A stretch of DNA of 64,000 bases from Ruminococcaceae bacterium UBA1404 (GCA_002305075.1 DBQC01000022.1:1-64000), one strand, 5' to 3'. Positions 42,233 to 51,448 are shown, counted from the stretch's first letter. Program-made: numbers and translations. Notes: generated by a model not told the origin, from the letters alone.

Positions 42233-42868
42233 TTATAAAGAGCGTCCGGTGGTTTTATAGAGCAGAGCGTTGAGAATGGCGGCAGCCACATTGCTGCCCC
42301 CCTTGCGCCCCATGGATAGAATGTAGGGCACACCTAACTCGGCAAAGCGCTCCTTGCTCTCGACCACATTGACAAAACCCACCGGCACACCCACCACCAG
42401 CCGCGGACGCAGACTGCCCGCCTCGACGAGGTCGGCAATGCGCAGCAGCGCCGTGGGGGCGTTGCCCACCGCAAAAATGAGCGGCCCGGGCAGAGCGGCG
42501 GCTTTGTCCACGGCAGCCACGGCCCGAGTGGTACCTGCAGCTTTTGCCTGCTCGGCAATGTCGGGATCGCCGATAAAGCAGCATACGGCCACGCCCAGCT
42601 GGGCGGCCGCCTTTTTGTTGACACCGGCACGGACCATCTGGGTGTCGGTAATTAGCGTGGCCCCCTCGGTAAGGGCGGATAGAGCCGCCTCTACCGCATC
42701 GGGAGAAAATCGGAGGTTGTGGGCATAGTCAAAGTCGGCGGTGGTGTGGATGACGCGCTCTACCACCGCCCGGTGCTCGGGAGGGATCGGCGTGTCTCCA
42801 AGGCTCTCGCGAATGATTTCAAAGCTGCGCCGCTCGATGGCGGCGGGGTCGGCAATCAAATTTTGCAT
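42233..42868 (-). CDS. cbiC: Precorrin-8X methylmutase
   Basis: This 211-residue enzyme moves the C11 methyl group to C12, forming cobyrinate. The N-terminal ERRSFEIIRESL, catalytic-region HTTADFDYAHNLRFS (His conserved) and late GVPVGFVNVVESKE and GRKGGSNVAAAILNALL are diagnostic. It is the last gene of the cbi operon, one base after cbiET. Confidence 0.95.
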   Translation of the reverse strand: MQNLIADPAAIERRSFEIIRESLGDTPIPPEHRAVVERVIHTTADFDYAHNLRFSPDAVEAALSALTEGATLITDTQMVRAGVNKKAAAQLGVAVCCFIGDPDIAEQAKAAGTTRAVAAVDKAAALPGPLIFAVGNAPTALLRIADLVEAGSLRPRLVVGVPVGFVNVVESKERFAELGVPYILSMGRKGGSNVAAAILNALLYKTTGRSL

Positions 42869-42869
42869 G

Positions 42870-44078
42870 TCAGTCCTCCTTGGCGGCGGCGCTTAGTATG
42901 GTGATGGGGTTTTGTCCGGTCATCATGTGGTAGCCGCCTAGGACCTTTGCGTCGGCAGCGGCGAGGGTGACCACTTCCAGCCCGGTAAAGGGGGGCTTTT
43001 TAAGGCGCTCCAAAGCCTCGGCCACCGTTTCCAGCGCAATGGCCGTAACCACCACCCGTACCCGGGGGTTTTTGCGGGCCAGTGCGTCTAAAATAGCGGC
43101 CATATGGCCCCGGCTGCCGCCGATAAAGACCGCATCGGGCGGGGGCAGATGCTCCATGGAGCCGGGGGCCATGCCGGGCACACAGCTTAGGTTGTACACC
43201 CCAAATCGCAGCCGGTTCTGCTCGATGAGGGATAGAGCCTCGGCCTTGTGCTCCAGCGCATAGACCCGGCCGTACCGGGCGAGCAGAGCCATCTCCACCG
43301 CCACCGAGCCGGTGCCCGCCCCCACATCGTAGAGAGTCTCGTGGGGGGAAATAGCCAGCTTAGACAGCGCCACGGCTCGCACCGCTTGCTTGGTCATGGG
43401 CACATCGCCCCGCAAAAACTGCGCATCGGGCAGGCCATGGGTGACCGGGCCGGCCGGCAGCGGCCGGGAATTATCGGCGATGAGCACGCTTAAAGGTTCA
43501 AAGCTCATGTTCATCAGCTCGGCGGGAGTGCCCCGGACAATTCGCTCGTCGGGCAGGCCGAGGTTTTGGCCCACGATGAGCGACACATGGTGCATCCCCG
43601 CCTGATAAAGGGCTGCGCTCAGGGCGGCGGGGCCGGTATGGCCCGTAAGAAAGAAGCAAGTGGCGTGGTTCATCACGGCGGGCACCGGGTCGGTGTGCTC
43701 GGCATGGGCGCTTACAAGATGCATATCCTGCCAGGGGCGGTGCAGGCGGGCGGCCATCAGTTGCACAGAGGAGAGCCCGGGAAACACCTCGATGGAATGG
43801 TCGCTCAGCAGCTCATAGAGCCGCCGCGCCCCGCTATAAAAGCCCACATCCCCGCTAAAGGCCAGCGCAAAGTGGCCATACCGGGGATGGCTTTTTATAA
43901 AGGCGGCAATTTCCTCAGGCAAAATAAGCGCATGGCGGCAGTCGGTGCAGCCCTCGGGCAGCCCTTTTAGCAGCCGCGGCGCACCGATAATGCAGTCGGC
44001 GGCAAGCAATGCCTGCCGGGCCTCGGCGGTGAGGGAATCCGGGTGGCCTGCCCCCATACCTACAAAGCTGATTTTCAT
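42870..44078 (-). CDS. cbiET: Precorrin-6Y methyltransferase CbiE-CbiT fusion
   Basis: This 402-residue fusion has an N-terminal tetrapyrrole methylase domain (CbiE; begins MKISFVGMGAGHPDSLT) joined near residue 205 to a CbiT SAM-methyltransferase (LYDVGAGTGSVAVEMALL, AVFIGGSRGHM). It methylates C5 and C15 and decarboxylates the C12 side chain. ATG 44078 has AGGGGGTGCATCC before it; the longer frame to 44123 is rejected. Confidence 0.94.
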   Translation of the reverse strand: MKISFVGMGAGHPDSLTAEARQALLAADCIIGAPRLLKGLPEGCTDCRHALILPEEIAAFIKSHPRYGHFALAFSGDVGFYSGARRLYELLSDHSIEVFPGLSSVQLMAARLHRPWQDMHLVSAHAEHTDPVPAVMNHATCFFLTGHTGPAALSAALYQAGMHHVSLIVGQNLGLPDERIVRGTPAELMNMSFEPLSVLIADNSRPLPAGPVTHGLPDAQFLRGDVPMTKQAVRAVALSKLAISPHETLYDVGAGTGSVAVEMALLARYGRVYALEHKAEALSLIEQNRLRFGVYNLSCVPGMAPGSMEHLPPPDAVFIGGSRGHMAAILDALARKNPRVRVVVTAIALETVAEALERLKKPPFTGLEVVTLAAADAKVLGGYHMMTGQNPITILSAAAKED

Positions 44079-44126
44079 GGATGCACCCCCTAAAGGAATG
44101 GTTGATGCGACTTTATCGGGCACCGC

Positions 44127-44888
44127 TTAGGGCGCAAGCCCCAACAGGGCCGACAGGGCCGGCAGCAGCTCATCTTGGCTTAGGCCTTCTGTTTCGGGCG
44201 GGCGGGCAATAAGCCGTACTGTGATGCCTAAAGAGCGGGCGGCGTCCACCTTTTCCTCAAAGCCGCCGGCGGCTCCGCCGTCCTTGGTGACCAGGTGGCG
44301 GATGCCGCACTGCTCCATCATGGCCCGGTTGAGCGCATAGCCAAAGGGCCCCTGCATGGCAATGATGTGCGACGGGCTAAAGCCCAGCCGAATGCAGCAA
44401 TCTACCGATTCCACGGTGGGCAGCACCCGGGGGTAGACCCGCCGGGCAAAATCGGGTATGCGGGTGTAGGCCTCCAGCTCCTTGGCGCCGGTGGCGGCGA
44501 GAATGGGCCCCTCGGTGTGTATCAGAGCGTCTACCGCAGCGGCGATATGGGGATATGCCGGCAGACAGTCGGCTTGGCTTTGGGGCCGCAGCAGCCGCAG
44601 ATAGGGCAGCGAGGCGGCCCGGGCGGCGGCGCGGATATTCCGGCTGGCCGCCTGGGCATAGGGATGGGTGGCATCAATCACGGCGGCAAAGTACCCCTCG
44701 GCCATCAGCCGGGTCATGCCCTGGTCGCTTAAAGGGCCGGTGCGCACCCGCAGCCGCCGGCTCTCGGTGAGCAGCGATGCCCCATAGGGGGTGGCTACCG
44801 ACACGGTGAGCGCCACAGGCCAGTGGGACAGCCGCTCTATAAGCTCTCGGCTGTCTGAGGTACCGCCAAAAATCAGCAGATGCTTCAT
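44127..44888 (-). CDS. cbiJ: Precorrin-6A/cobalt-precorrin-6A reductase
   Basis: This 253-residue reductase begins HLLIFGGTSDSRELIERL and includes VIDATHPYAQAAS and TKDGGAAGGFEEKVDAA, the CobK/CbiJ family motifs. It reduces the macrocycle with NAD(P)H before the C5/C15 methylations. It overlaps the cbiH stop by 4 bases. Confidence 0.93.
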   Translation of the reverse strand: MKHLLIFGGTSDSRELIERLSHWPVALTVSVATPYGASLLTESRRLRVRTGPLSDQGMTRLMAEGYFAAVIDATHPYAQAASRNIRAAARAASLPYLRLLRPQSQADCLPAYPHIAAAVDALIHTEGPILAATGAKELEAYTRIPDFARRVYPRVLPTVESVDCCIRLGFSPSHIIAMQGPFGYALNRAMMEQCGIRHLVTKDGGAAGGFEEKVDAARSLGITVRLIARPPETEGLSQDELLPALSALLGLAP

Positions 44889-45622
44889 ACCTCAAGACCC
44901 CGATAGCCCCGGGGGGTCACCATGCGCCCATTTTGGGCGATGGTGGCGCTGTTGCCGATAAACACCGTGGTAAACATATCCACATCGCTGTCGGGTAGGG
45001 CGGCTAAGGTGGTGATAAAAGCCTGCTGCTCCTCGCGCCCGATGTTGCGCACCCAGCCGCAGACCCGGCTTTCGGGCAGGGTTTTTAGCAGAATATCGCA
45101 GGCTCTGCGTAAATAATCCCGGCGCTTGCGGCTTTGGGGATTATAAAGGCAGATAATCATATCGGCCTCGGCGCTGGCCGATAGCCGCTTTTCAATGAGC
45201 TCCCAAGGGGTGAGTAGATCGGATAGGGAAATCACCGCAAAGTCGTGGCCCAGCGGTGCGCCCAGTATGGCCGCTCCGGCGGTAGCGGCGGTGATGCCGG
45301 GCACAACCTCCACCTCCACAGAGGGAAAGTCGGGCGCCATTTGCAGGATAAGCCCCGCCATGCCGTAGACACCGGGGTCGCCGCTGCACACCATGGACAC
45401 CACCTGCCCGCTATCCGCCGCCTCGAGGGCTAGGCGGCAGCGCTCCACCTCTTGGCGCATACCGGTGGTGCGCAAATCCTTGTGGGCATAGTGCGCCCTG
45501 ATAAGGTCGATATAAACCGTGTAGCCGTAAATAATGTCCGAAACCTCCAGTGCCGCAGCGGCCTGAGGGGTCATAAAATCCTCGCTGCCGGGCCCAAGGC
45601 CCACCACATAAAGCTTGCTCAT
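44885..45622 (-). CDS. cbiH: Precorrin-3B C17-methyltransferase
   Basis: This 245-residue tetrapyrrole methylase has VVGLGPGSEDFMTP at the start, CSGDPGVYGMAGL in the middle and VPGITAATAGAAILGAPL. It performs ring contraction and C17 methylation. It has no Fe-S extension of the kind seen in CobZ-type proteins. It overlaps cbiG by 4 bases. Confidence 0.94.
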   Translation of the reverse strand: MSKLYVVGLGPGSEDFMTPQAAAALEVSDIIYGYTVYIDLIRAHYAHKDLRTTGMRQEVERCRLALEAADSGQVVSMVCSGDPGVYGMAGLILQMAPDFPSVEVEVVPGITAATAGAAILGAPLGHDFAVISLSDLLTPWELIEKRLSASAEADMIICLYNPQSRKRRDYLRRACDILLKTLPESRVCGWVRNIGREEQQAFITTLAALPDSDVDMFTTVFIGNSATIAQNGRMVTPRGYRGLEV

Positions 45623-46656
45623 ACCATCGGCTCCTCAAAGCTCAGGGGGAAAGGCATACCGGCCAGCGCCAGCGCCACGCCTCCCGCAGTAGTTTTTTTC
45701 ATAAGCAGTGTTCCGCCCTCGGATAGGGCGCTGCGTTCGCATACATTGTCCACACCGGTAACCTTTTGAACAAAGGCCGAGGGCGTAAAGTCGCCGGGCA
45801 GAGCGGCCAAAGTGGCCGCCGGGTAGGTGACCAAAGGCAAATCATATCTTGCGCAAAAGTCCAGCAGCCCCGGCTCGTTGGCCTTGAGGTCGATGCTGGC
45901 CACCCGGCAGATAGCCCGCAAATCGTAGCCAGCCTGATCAAGGGTGGTCTGTACGGCCAGCTCAATGGCGTCGGCCGAGACCCCCTTACGGCAGCCCACG
46001 CCTAAGGTAAGCGCCGGGGGAATAAGATGAAGTGCCCCCTGTGACCGGACGGCACGGCAGGAAATAACCATATGGGGCGCCGTTTCATCCGAAGGGATAG
46101 CCTCGGTCCCGCCGGGCACAAGACATACCTGCCCGGGGGGCTGTCCCTCGATGGCAAAGTCGCTGTAAATCTTGATGCTCTCCCCCCGAATAAGGGCGGC
46201 CGACACCGATACAATGGCCCCAGGGTTGGCGATAATAAGCCCCTGCCCGGCGGCCCACTCGTCGGGGGAAAAATAGCCCAGCCGGTCGGTGCCGGTGGTG
46301 ATCACCGCCTCGGCCCCGATAAGGGCCTCGATCTGCCGGGCCAGACGGTTGGCCCCGCCCACATGGCCGGAGAGCAGCGGAATGACATAGCGCCCTGCGG
46401 CGTCCATGGCAAGCACCGCCGGATCGGTGAGCTTGCTTTTGAGATGAGGGGCCACGGCCCGGATGGCAATGCCGCTGGCCGCCACGAACACAAGAGCATC
46501 GGCCCTGTCAAAGCGCTCGGCCGCCCAGCGTCCGGCGGGCAGGTCGCTGCTGCTGCGGCTAACCGTGCAGCTATGTCCTGCCTTTGCCAGCAGCCCCGCC
46601 AGCTTTTTAGCCAGCACAAGCCCCTGGTCGGTACAGCAGAGCATCTCAATCTTCAT
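45619..46656 (-). CDS. cbiG: Cobalt-precorrin-5A hydrolase
   Basis: This 345-residue CbiG opens the delta-lactone formed by ring contraction and releases acetaldehyde. FVAASGIAIRAVAPHLKSKLTDPAV and LSGHVGGANRLARQIEA (quoted in part) mark the N-terminal domain. LGVGCRKGVSADAI begins the C-terminal one. It is full-length and overlaps cbiF by 11 bases. Confidence 0.94.
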   Translation of the reverse strand: MKIEMLCCTDQGLVLAKKLAGLLAKAGHSCTVSRSSSDLPAGRWAAERFDRADALVFVAASGIAIRAVAPHLKSKLTDPAVLAMDAAGRYVIPLLSGHVGGANRLARQIEALIGAEAVITTGTDRLGYFSPDEWAAGQGLIIANPGAIVSVSAALIRGESIKIYSDFAIEGQPPGQVCLVPGGTEAIPSDETAPHMVISCRAVRSQGALHLIPPALTLGVGCRKGVSADAIELAVQTTLDQAGYDLRAICRVASIDLKANEPGLLDFCARYDLPLVTYPAATLAALPGDFTPSAFVQKVTGVDNVCERSALSEGGTLLMKKTTAGGVALALAGMPFPLSFEEPMV

Positions 46657-47410
46657 GTTGGGTACCCTTGCGGTAGCCGGTGGTAAATTCGGGGTGATAG
46701 AGCAGCGAACGGCTGTATTCCTCCCCTAAAAATCCGCCTACCGTCACCAGCGCCGTGCGGCTTATGCCAGCCTCCTTACCGGTTTGGGCCAAAGTGCCTA
46801 CCGTGCAGCGCAGCAGCTGTTCTTCGGGCCAGGTGGCCTTGTATACAATGGCCGCCGGCGTGTCCGGGGCATAGCCGCCGGCCATGAGCTCGGCCTCAAG
46901 CTTATCCAGCATACTCGCACTTAAAAAGATGACCATGGTGCTGCCGTGGGCGGCCAAGCTGCGCATATCCTCCCCCGGGGGCATGGGGGTGCGGCCGGCC
47001 AGCCGGGTGATAATCACGGTCTGGCTGACGCCGGGCAGCGTGTACTCGGCCTTGAGGGAAGCCGCCGCCCCGCAAAAGCTGGAGACGCCGGGCGTGACAT
47101 CGTATTCGATTCCAAGAGCGTCCAGGGCGTCCATCTGCTCCCGAATGGCCCCGTAGATGCTGCCGTCGCCGGTGTGTAGACGCACCGTGGTAAGCCCCGC
47201 ACGCTCGGCCTCCTCCATAGCCTGTATCACCTGCTCGAGGGTCATGGTGGCGCTGTCGAGGATGCGGCAGTCGGGCTTGCAGACCTGCAGCAGCTCGGGA
47301 TTAACAAGGCTGCCGGCCCAGATTACCTGGTCGGCCTTTCGCAAAAGGCGGTCACCCCGCAGGGTAATAAGGTCGGCAGCACCGCTGCCCGCACCCACAA
47401 AATGTACCAT
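46646..47410 (-). CDS. cbiF: Precorrin-4 C11-methyltransferase
   Basis: This 254-residue methylase begins VHFVGAGSGAADLITLRGDRLL, with LHTGDGSIYGAIREQ and VTPGVSSFCGAAASL, the CbiF/CobM pattern. It adds the C11 methyl. The start overlaps the cbiL stop by one base (TAATG). Confidence 0.95.
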   Translation of the reverse strand: MVHFVGAGSGAADLITLRGDRLLRKADQVIWAGSLVNPELLQVCKPDCRILDSATMTLEQVIQAMEEAERAGLTTVRLHTGDGSIYGAIREQMDALDALGIEYDVTPGVSSFCGAAASLKAEYTLPGVSQTVIITRLAGRTPMPPGEDMRSLAAHGSTMVIFLSASMLDKLEAELMAGGYAPDTPAAIVYKATWPEEQLLRCTVGTLAQTGKEAGISRTALVTVGGFLGEEYSRSLLYHPEFTTGYRKGTQHED

Positions 47411-48105
47411 TATACCCTCTCCCTTACAATCAGCGTGGTAAAGTATCCAGCATCGTCGGGCAGGTCATCAAGGCTGCGGCAGAGCCGCTCGCCTGGCAGC
47501 GCACAGCGCTCCACGGCCACCGTCGTCTCATAAAGGCCGGCGGCCTTGAGTGCAGCCCGAACCTCGCCCATGCCCCGGGCGGCCTTCATAATCACCTTGG
47601 TGCCCGGCAGGCGCAGACCCTCGATAAGGTCGCCACTGCCCGCCGGCAAAATGTGCAGCGGCCTATCCATCTCGGTGAGGCTGACCCCCAGTCGAGCCGC
47701 CGACTCGCAAAAGCTGGTGATGCCGGCCACCACCCGGGTCTCGTAGCCGGCCTGGCGGATAAGCGCCTGGATATAGCTGTGGCTACCGTAGAGCGAGGGG
47801 TCGCCCAGGTTGAGCATGGCCACATCCCGCCCGGCGGAAAGATGGGGCAGAACGGCCGCTGCGGCCTTTTGATAGCTTTGCTCCCGGGCTTCTTTATCCC
47901 GCTGCATGGTAAAGTCCAGCGGCAACAAAATCTTCTTTGAGAGGTCTACGGCGCCGGACGCAATATCATAAGCCAGGGTGCGGCTGCCGCCGGTGCGGGG
48001 CAGGGCGATAACCGGGCACTCGGTGAGCAGCCGCACCGCCTTGAGGGTGAGCAGCTCGGGGTCTCCGGGGCCGACGCCTACACCATAAAAAATACCTTTA
48101 GTCAT
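47410..48105 (-). CDS. cbiL: Precorrin-2 C20-methyltransferase
   Basis: This 231-residue methylase begins GIFYGVGVGPGDPELLTLKAVR, with LNLGDPSLYGSHSYI and VAGITSFCESAARLG as in CbiL/CobI. ATG 48105 has GGAGGAAACAG before it and overlaps cbiD by 8 bases; the frame to 48141 is rejected. It makes precorrin-3A, the entry step of this operon's series. Confidence 0.94.
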   Translation of the reverse strand: MTKGIFYGVGVGPGDPELLTLKAVRLLTECPVIALPRTGGSRTLAYDIASGAVDLSKKILLPLDFTMQRDKEAREQSYQKAAAAVLPHLSAGRDVAMLNLGDPSLYGSHSYIQALIRQAGYETRVVAGITSFCESAARLGVSLTEMDRPLHILPAGSGDLIEGLRLPGTKVIMKAARGMGEVRAALKAAGLYETTVAVERCALPGERLCRSLDDLPDDAGYFTTLIVRERV

Positions 48106-49240
48106 CTGTTTCCTCCAAATGGGCCAATATCTGCCGGGCATTGTGGGTCATGCCCAGAGCGCCCCGCTCGTTGCTGAAAACAAGGGCGCCAATTTGGGCA
48201 TCCGGGCCGGCCCGGCGGCTTAGGTGGTGCTGAATTTTATCAAGCAGGCTGTCTATCACCGGGTTTAGCAGGCCGGCATTCTCTAAAATGTCCAGCGCGG
48301 CGTCGGTGGTGGCGCTCTCCATCACGGCCTCAAGGCAGTCCTGCTCGGCACCGGCCAGCGCTGCGTGGGCCGTAAGGATTTCGGCCCGGCAGTCGGCGAT
48401 GCGGGAGTGGGTGTCCATCACGCCACCGGCTACTTTGACCAGTTTGCCGATATGCCCCACCAGCAGCAAAGTATGAAAGCCACGGTAGAGGGCCATGTCG
48501 ATGGACTCGCCGATAAAGTTGCTGCATTTTACATGAGGCAGACGCCGAATAACCGACTGCTCGGCAAGAAAGCGCTCGCCCATGTTGCCCGGCGTGAGCA
48601 CAAGGCGGGTGGCCCCTTCGGCAGCGTGCATATCCATCTCCACGCCGATGGTGTCGACGAGGGCCTTAAGGCTCATGGGCTCCACGATGCCGGTGGTGCC
48701 CAAAATGGAGATGCCCCCCTCGATGCCCAACTGGGGGTTAAAGGTTTTAAGGGCCACCTCTCGACCGCCGGGGGCCGATATGACCACCCTCAGGCCACCG
48801 GTATAGCCGGCCTTTTGGCAGACGGACTCGACCGCCTCGGTAATCATGCGGCGGGGCACCCGATTGATGGCGGCCGCCCCCACCGGCTGGTCGAGACCGG
48901 GGCGGGTCACCCGACCGATGCCCTCGCCCCCCTCAATGTGCACGCCCGGCCGGGCACAGCGGGACAGCTCGGCGTAAATGCGCATATCCTGGGTAACATC
49001 AATGTCGTCCCCGGCGTCCTTTCTAACGGCGCAGCGGGCGGTAATGCCGTCGCAGAAGGCGTCCTCCACCACTACGGACAGCGCCACCCCCGACGGGGTG
49101 ATGATGCTGGCGGTGGACATAGGCTGCCCGAACAGCAGCATATGAGCGGCGGCCTGAGCAGCCAGCGCTGCACAGCTTCCGGTGGTGTAGCCGCAGCGCA
49201 GACGCCGGCCACCCTTTTCAGTCGTAAGCTCGCATGACAT
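48098..49240 (-). CDS. cbiD: Cobalt-precorrin-5B C1-methyltransferase
   Basis: This 380-residue CbiD is defined by LRCGYTTGSCAALAAQAAA near the start, RKDAGDDIDVTQD and the late LLVGHIGKLVKVAGGVMDTHSR. It methylates C1 in the anaerobic route, so the pathway is the early-cobalt type. It is the first gene behind the riboswitch. ATG 49240 has GGGGGAATC before it. Confidence 0.94.
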   Translation of the reverse strand: MSCELTTEKGGRRLRCGYTTGSCAALAAQAAAHMLLFGQPMSTASIITPSGVALSVVVEDAFCDGITARCAVRKDAGDDIDVTQDMRIYAELSRCARPGVHIEGGEGIGRVTRPGLDQPVGAAAINRVPRRMITEAVESVCQKAGYTGGLRVVISAPGGREVALKTFNPQLGIEGGISILGTTGIVEPMSLKALVDTIGVEMDMHAAEGATRLVLTPGNMGERFLAEQSVIRRLPHVKCSNFIGESIDMALYRGFHTLLLVGHIGKLVKVAGGVMDTHSRIADCRAEILTAHAALAGAEQDCLEAVMESATTDAALDILENAGLLNPVIDSLLDKIQHHLSRRAGPDAQIGALVFSNERGALGMTHNARQILAHLEETDD

Positions 49241-49300
49241 AGACTTGATTCCCCCTGCCTTAAGGCGGTCGGACAGGCTACAAAAGCCGACGCTATCAGC

Positions 49301-49328
49301 GGTGCCCCGGCCAAGAGACCGGGGCACC
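49301..49328 (-). promoter_or_regulatory. Hairpin between the cbi riboswitch and cbiD, no T run
   Basis: GGTGCCCCGG (49301-49310) pairs perfectly with CCGGGGCACC (49319-49328). It is not followed by a T run on the minus strand, so it is not a simple intrinsic terminator. It may be part of the switch's expression platform. Confidence 0.5.
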
Positions 49329-49394
49329 TAGGCCGCCGCCTGCAGGCGGGGCACCAAGCCAGCCTCCATTCCCTGTGAAGCGCATGGGCACACC

Positions 49395-49519
49395 ATACCG
49401 GCAGGTCTTCCGACTCGGAGAAAACTACATCTCCACACGGCAGCAGGACTGTCCGGGATTCTCACCCGGTTCCCTATTCTTGTTCAGCGAACACACCGGC
49501 AATCGTACAGATTAAGCTA
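49395..49519 (-). promoter_or_regulatory. Cobalamin riboswitch controlling the cbi operon
   Basis: The minus strand reads GGGAACCGGGTGAGAATCCC, then GGACAGTCCTGCTGCCGT and the B12 box GTCGGAAGACCTGCCGG (about 49401-49417). The aptamer starts within about 20 bases of the promoter. It should repress corrin synthesis when cobalamin is sufficient. Confidence 0.93.
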
Positions 49520-49525
49520 AGCTCA

Positions 49526-49554
49526 ACCATAGCATTCTGACCGAGTTTTGTCAA
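49526..49554 (-). promoter_or_regulatory. Promoter of the riboswitch-cbi transcript
   Basis: Minus-strand -35 TTGACA (49549-49554) and -10 TATGGT (49526-49531) have a 17-base spacer. Confidence 0.7.
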
Positions 49555-49675
49555 TGCAGGCCGCCCGTTGTGGGCGGTGTTTATCCGGTATAGACGGACA
49601 GAGTACATTAGGCACAACAAACAAAACGGCCTGTCCAATTTCGGTTATTTAAGTCTACACCGATACGCACTTTTA

Positions 49676-49732
49676 TGGTATACTATCTGCGGACGGCACT
49701 ATGGCCGTTTATTATTTTGGGCGCGGCCCAAA
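49676..49732 (+). promoter_or_regulatory. Extended -10 promoter and leader hairpins of the MFS gene
   Basis: TGGTATACT (49676-49684 region) is an extended -10 without a good -35. Two short hairpins follow: ACGGC..GCCGT near 49693-49708, and TTTGGGC (49716-49722) with GCCCAAA (49726-49732). They end 8 bases before the ribosome site. Confidence 0.5.
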
Positions 49733-49752
49733 TAAAGTGTGGAGGAATTTAG

Positions 49753-50967
49753 GTGTCCAAAAAACGCATGATCGCATTTATGGCTGTGAGCGTCGTATTC
49801 TATATGGCGGCAAGCTTTGCCCACCCTGTTACGCCCACCCTCTTTAAGAGCTTGGGGCTGGGTGACTATATGTTTGGCTATGCGCTAGCGGCCATGATGG
49901 TGGTCAACTTTTTGTTTTCTCCCTTTTGGGGCAAGCTTAACACCTTTCTCTCCAGCCGGGTGTGTTTGCTGATTGGTTCAATCGGCTATGCACTGGGGCA
50001 GTTTCTGTTCTCGATCGCCCAAACCGAGCTGCAGTTTATCATCGCCAGAGCCTTTGCCGGGCTGTTTACCGGCGGCAGCTTTGTAAGCCTGATTAACTAT
50101 GTGGTCAATATGTCGCCGGACGAAAAAACCCGGGGGGTCTATCTGGCGGCCATTGCCACCATCCAGTCGGTGGCCGGAGCCTTTGGCTACTTTGTGGGCG
50201 GCATGCTGGGCGAAATCAATGTGCAGTATGCGCTGCGGGCACAGGTCATTGTGCTGGCGTCCTGCGGCGTGGTGTTCTATTTTATCTGCGGCAGCGACGC
50301 CAAGATGACTTTGTCCGACCTAAAATTCTCAAGGGTAGTCCGGGAATCCAACCCCTTTGCCGCCTTTGCCGAGAGCGGAAAGTTTATGACGCTTCTGCTG
50401 GCCTTTTTGTTTGGCATGACCGCCCTGCAAAATCTGGGCCAAACCACCTTCGACCAATCCTTTAACTATTACATCAAAGATGTGTTTGGCTTTTCGTCGG
50501 GCTACAACGGCTTTTTTAAAGCAGCCATGGGCATTATCACACTGATTGCCAACAGCACCATCTGCATCTATCTCATTAATCACACCGACATTCGCCGGTC
50601 GATCATCTGGGTATTTGCCCTTTGCTCGAGCACCATGTTGGGTATTGTGCTTATGAACAGCGTCATCCCCTTCCTTGTGATGAATGTGGTCTTTTACGCC
50701 ATGTCTTCCATCACTATGCCCCTGCTGCAAAACATGGCGGCCGACGCCGCCAAAGACAAGGACAGCAACCTTGTTATGGGCTTTTTTAACTCCATGAAGA
50801 GCCTGGGCGGTATTTTTGGGGCGGCAATGGCCGGCTCGCTTTACATGGTCAACAACAAGTACCCCTTTATTGGCGCTCTGGCGGCTTTTTCGGCCGCCAC
50901 CGTCTGTGCGGTGCTGTTTTACACCGGCTCGCAAAAGGCCGTGCAGCCCGCCGAATCCTGCGATTAG
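49753..50967 (+). CDS. Major facilitator superfamily transporter
   Basis: This 404-residue protein has 12 predicted membrane helices. MFS features are visible: a loop 2-3 motif-A-like segment (FWGKLNTFLSSRVCLLIG), a RAFAGLFTGG helix 4 and a repeat in the second half. It resembles multidrug or metabolite exporters; the substrate is unknown. GTG 49753 lies after GGAGGAATTTAG. It has its own promoter and terminator. Confidence 0.85.
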   Translation: MSKKRMIAFMAVSVVFYMAASFAHPVTPTLFKSLGLGDYMFGYALAAMMVVNFLFSPFWGKLNTFLSSRVCLLIGSIGYALGQFLFSIAQTELQFIIARAFAGLFTGGSFVSLINYVVNMSPDEKTRGVYLAAIATIQSVAGAFGYFVGGMLGEINVQYALRAQVIVLASCGVVFYFICGSDAKMTLSDLKFSRVVRESNPFAAFAESGKFMTLLLAFLFGMTALQNLGQTTFDQSFNYYIKDVFGFSSGYNGFFKAAMGIITLIANSTICIYLINHTDIRRSIIWVFALCSSTMLGIVLMNSVIPFLVMNVVFYAMSSITMPLLQNMAADAAKDKDSNLVMGFFNSMKSLGGIFGAAMAGSLYMVNNKYPFIGALAAFSAATVCAVLFYTGSQKAVQPAESCD

Positions 50968-50974
50968 TCTACAT

Positions 50975-51009
50975 AAAAAGCTCACCCCGTCTTGGGGTGA
51001 GCTTTTTTT
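50975..51009. terminator. Bidirectional terminator between the MFS gene and bacteriohemerythrin
   Basis: AAAAAGCTCACCCC (50975-50988) pairs with GGGGTGAGCTTTTT (50994-51007), with T runs on both sides. The last bases overlap the hemerythrin stop. Confidence 0.9.
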
Positions 51010-51409
51010 AGCTTTTTTGCTGTTTTGCGTATTCGCCAATTTTTTTGTCCATATTGGAGATGTGCTTGGTAAGCCAGTCGATCACCAACTTGTTGGCGTT
51101 CATAATCACCAAAAAGCTGCCTCCCGAGGACTCAAACTCCCGCTTGATTTTTTCAAGCTCGGCGATAAAAGCGGTGTGGGCCTGCTTTTGGGCGGCGTAT
51201 TCGGGGTAGTTGATGCTGAGCATATACTTTTCTTCATCGGCAAAGTGCTGGCGGGTATAGTCGTCTAAAAAGCCCAGCAGCTCGCCTATATACCCGGCGG
51301 CCTGGCGCTTCTGACCGGCCTCAAAAAGCTTTTCGGCTTTTTCGAACCACACCTTGTGTTGCTCGTCGATCTGGGGAACGCCAACGGATAAATTGGGTGT
51401 CCAAGGCAT
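51008..51409 (-). CDS. Bacteriohemerythrin lacking one iron-ligand histidine
   Basis: This 133-residue four-helix protein has di-iron ligands H18, H55, E59, H78, H116 and D121 in the hemerythrin order. The first histidine of the helix-3 HxxxH pair is replaced by Gln (Q74 in AAQKQAH; codon CAA). Canonical proteins bind oxygen reversibly or deliver it. Loss of one His ligand could open an iron site or alter reactivity. It has its own promoter and is monocistronic. Confidence 0.88.
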   Translation of the reverse strand: MPWTPNLSVGVPQIDEQHKVWFEKAEKLFEAGQKRQAAGYIGELLGFLDDYTRQHFADEEKYMLSINYPEYAAQKQAHTAFIAELEKIKREFESSGGSFLVIMNANKLVIDWLTKHISNMDKKIGEYAKQQKS

Positions 51410-51448
51410 CGTTTTATCCTCCTGTTTGTATTTTGTTCGGCTGGTTTC

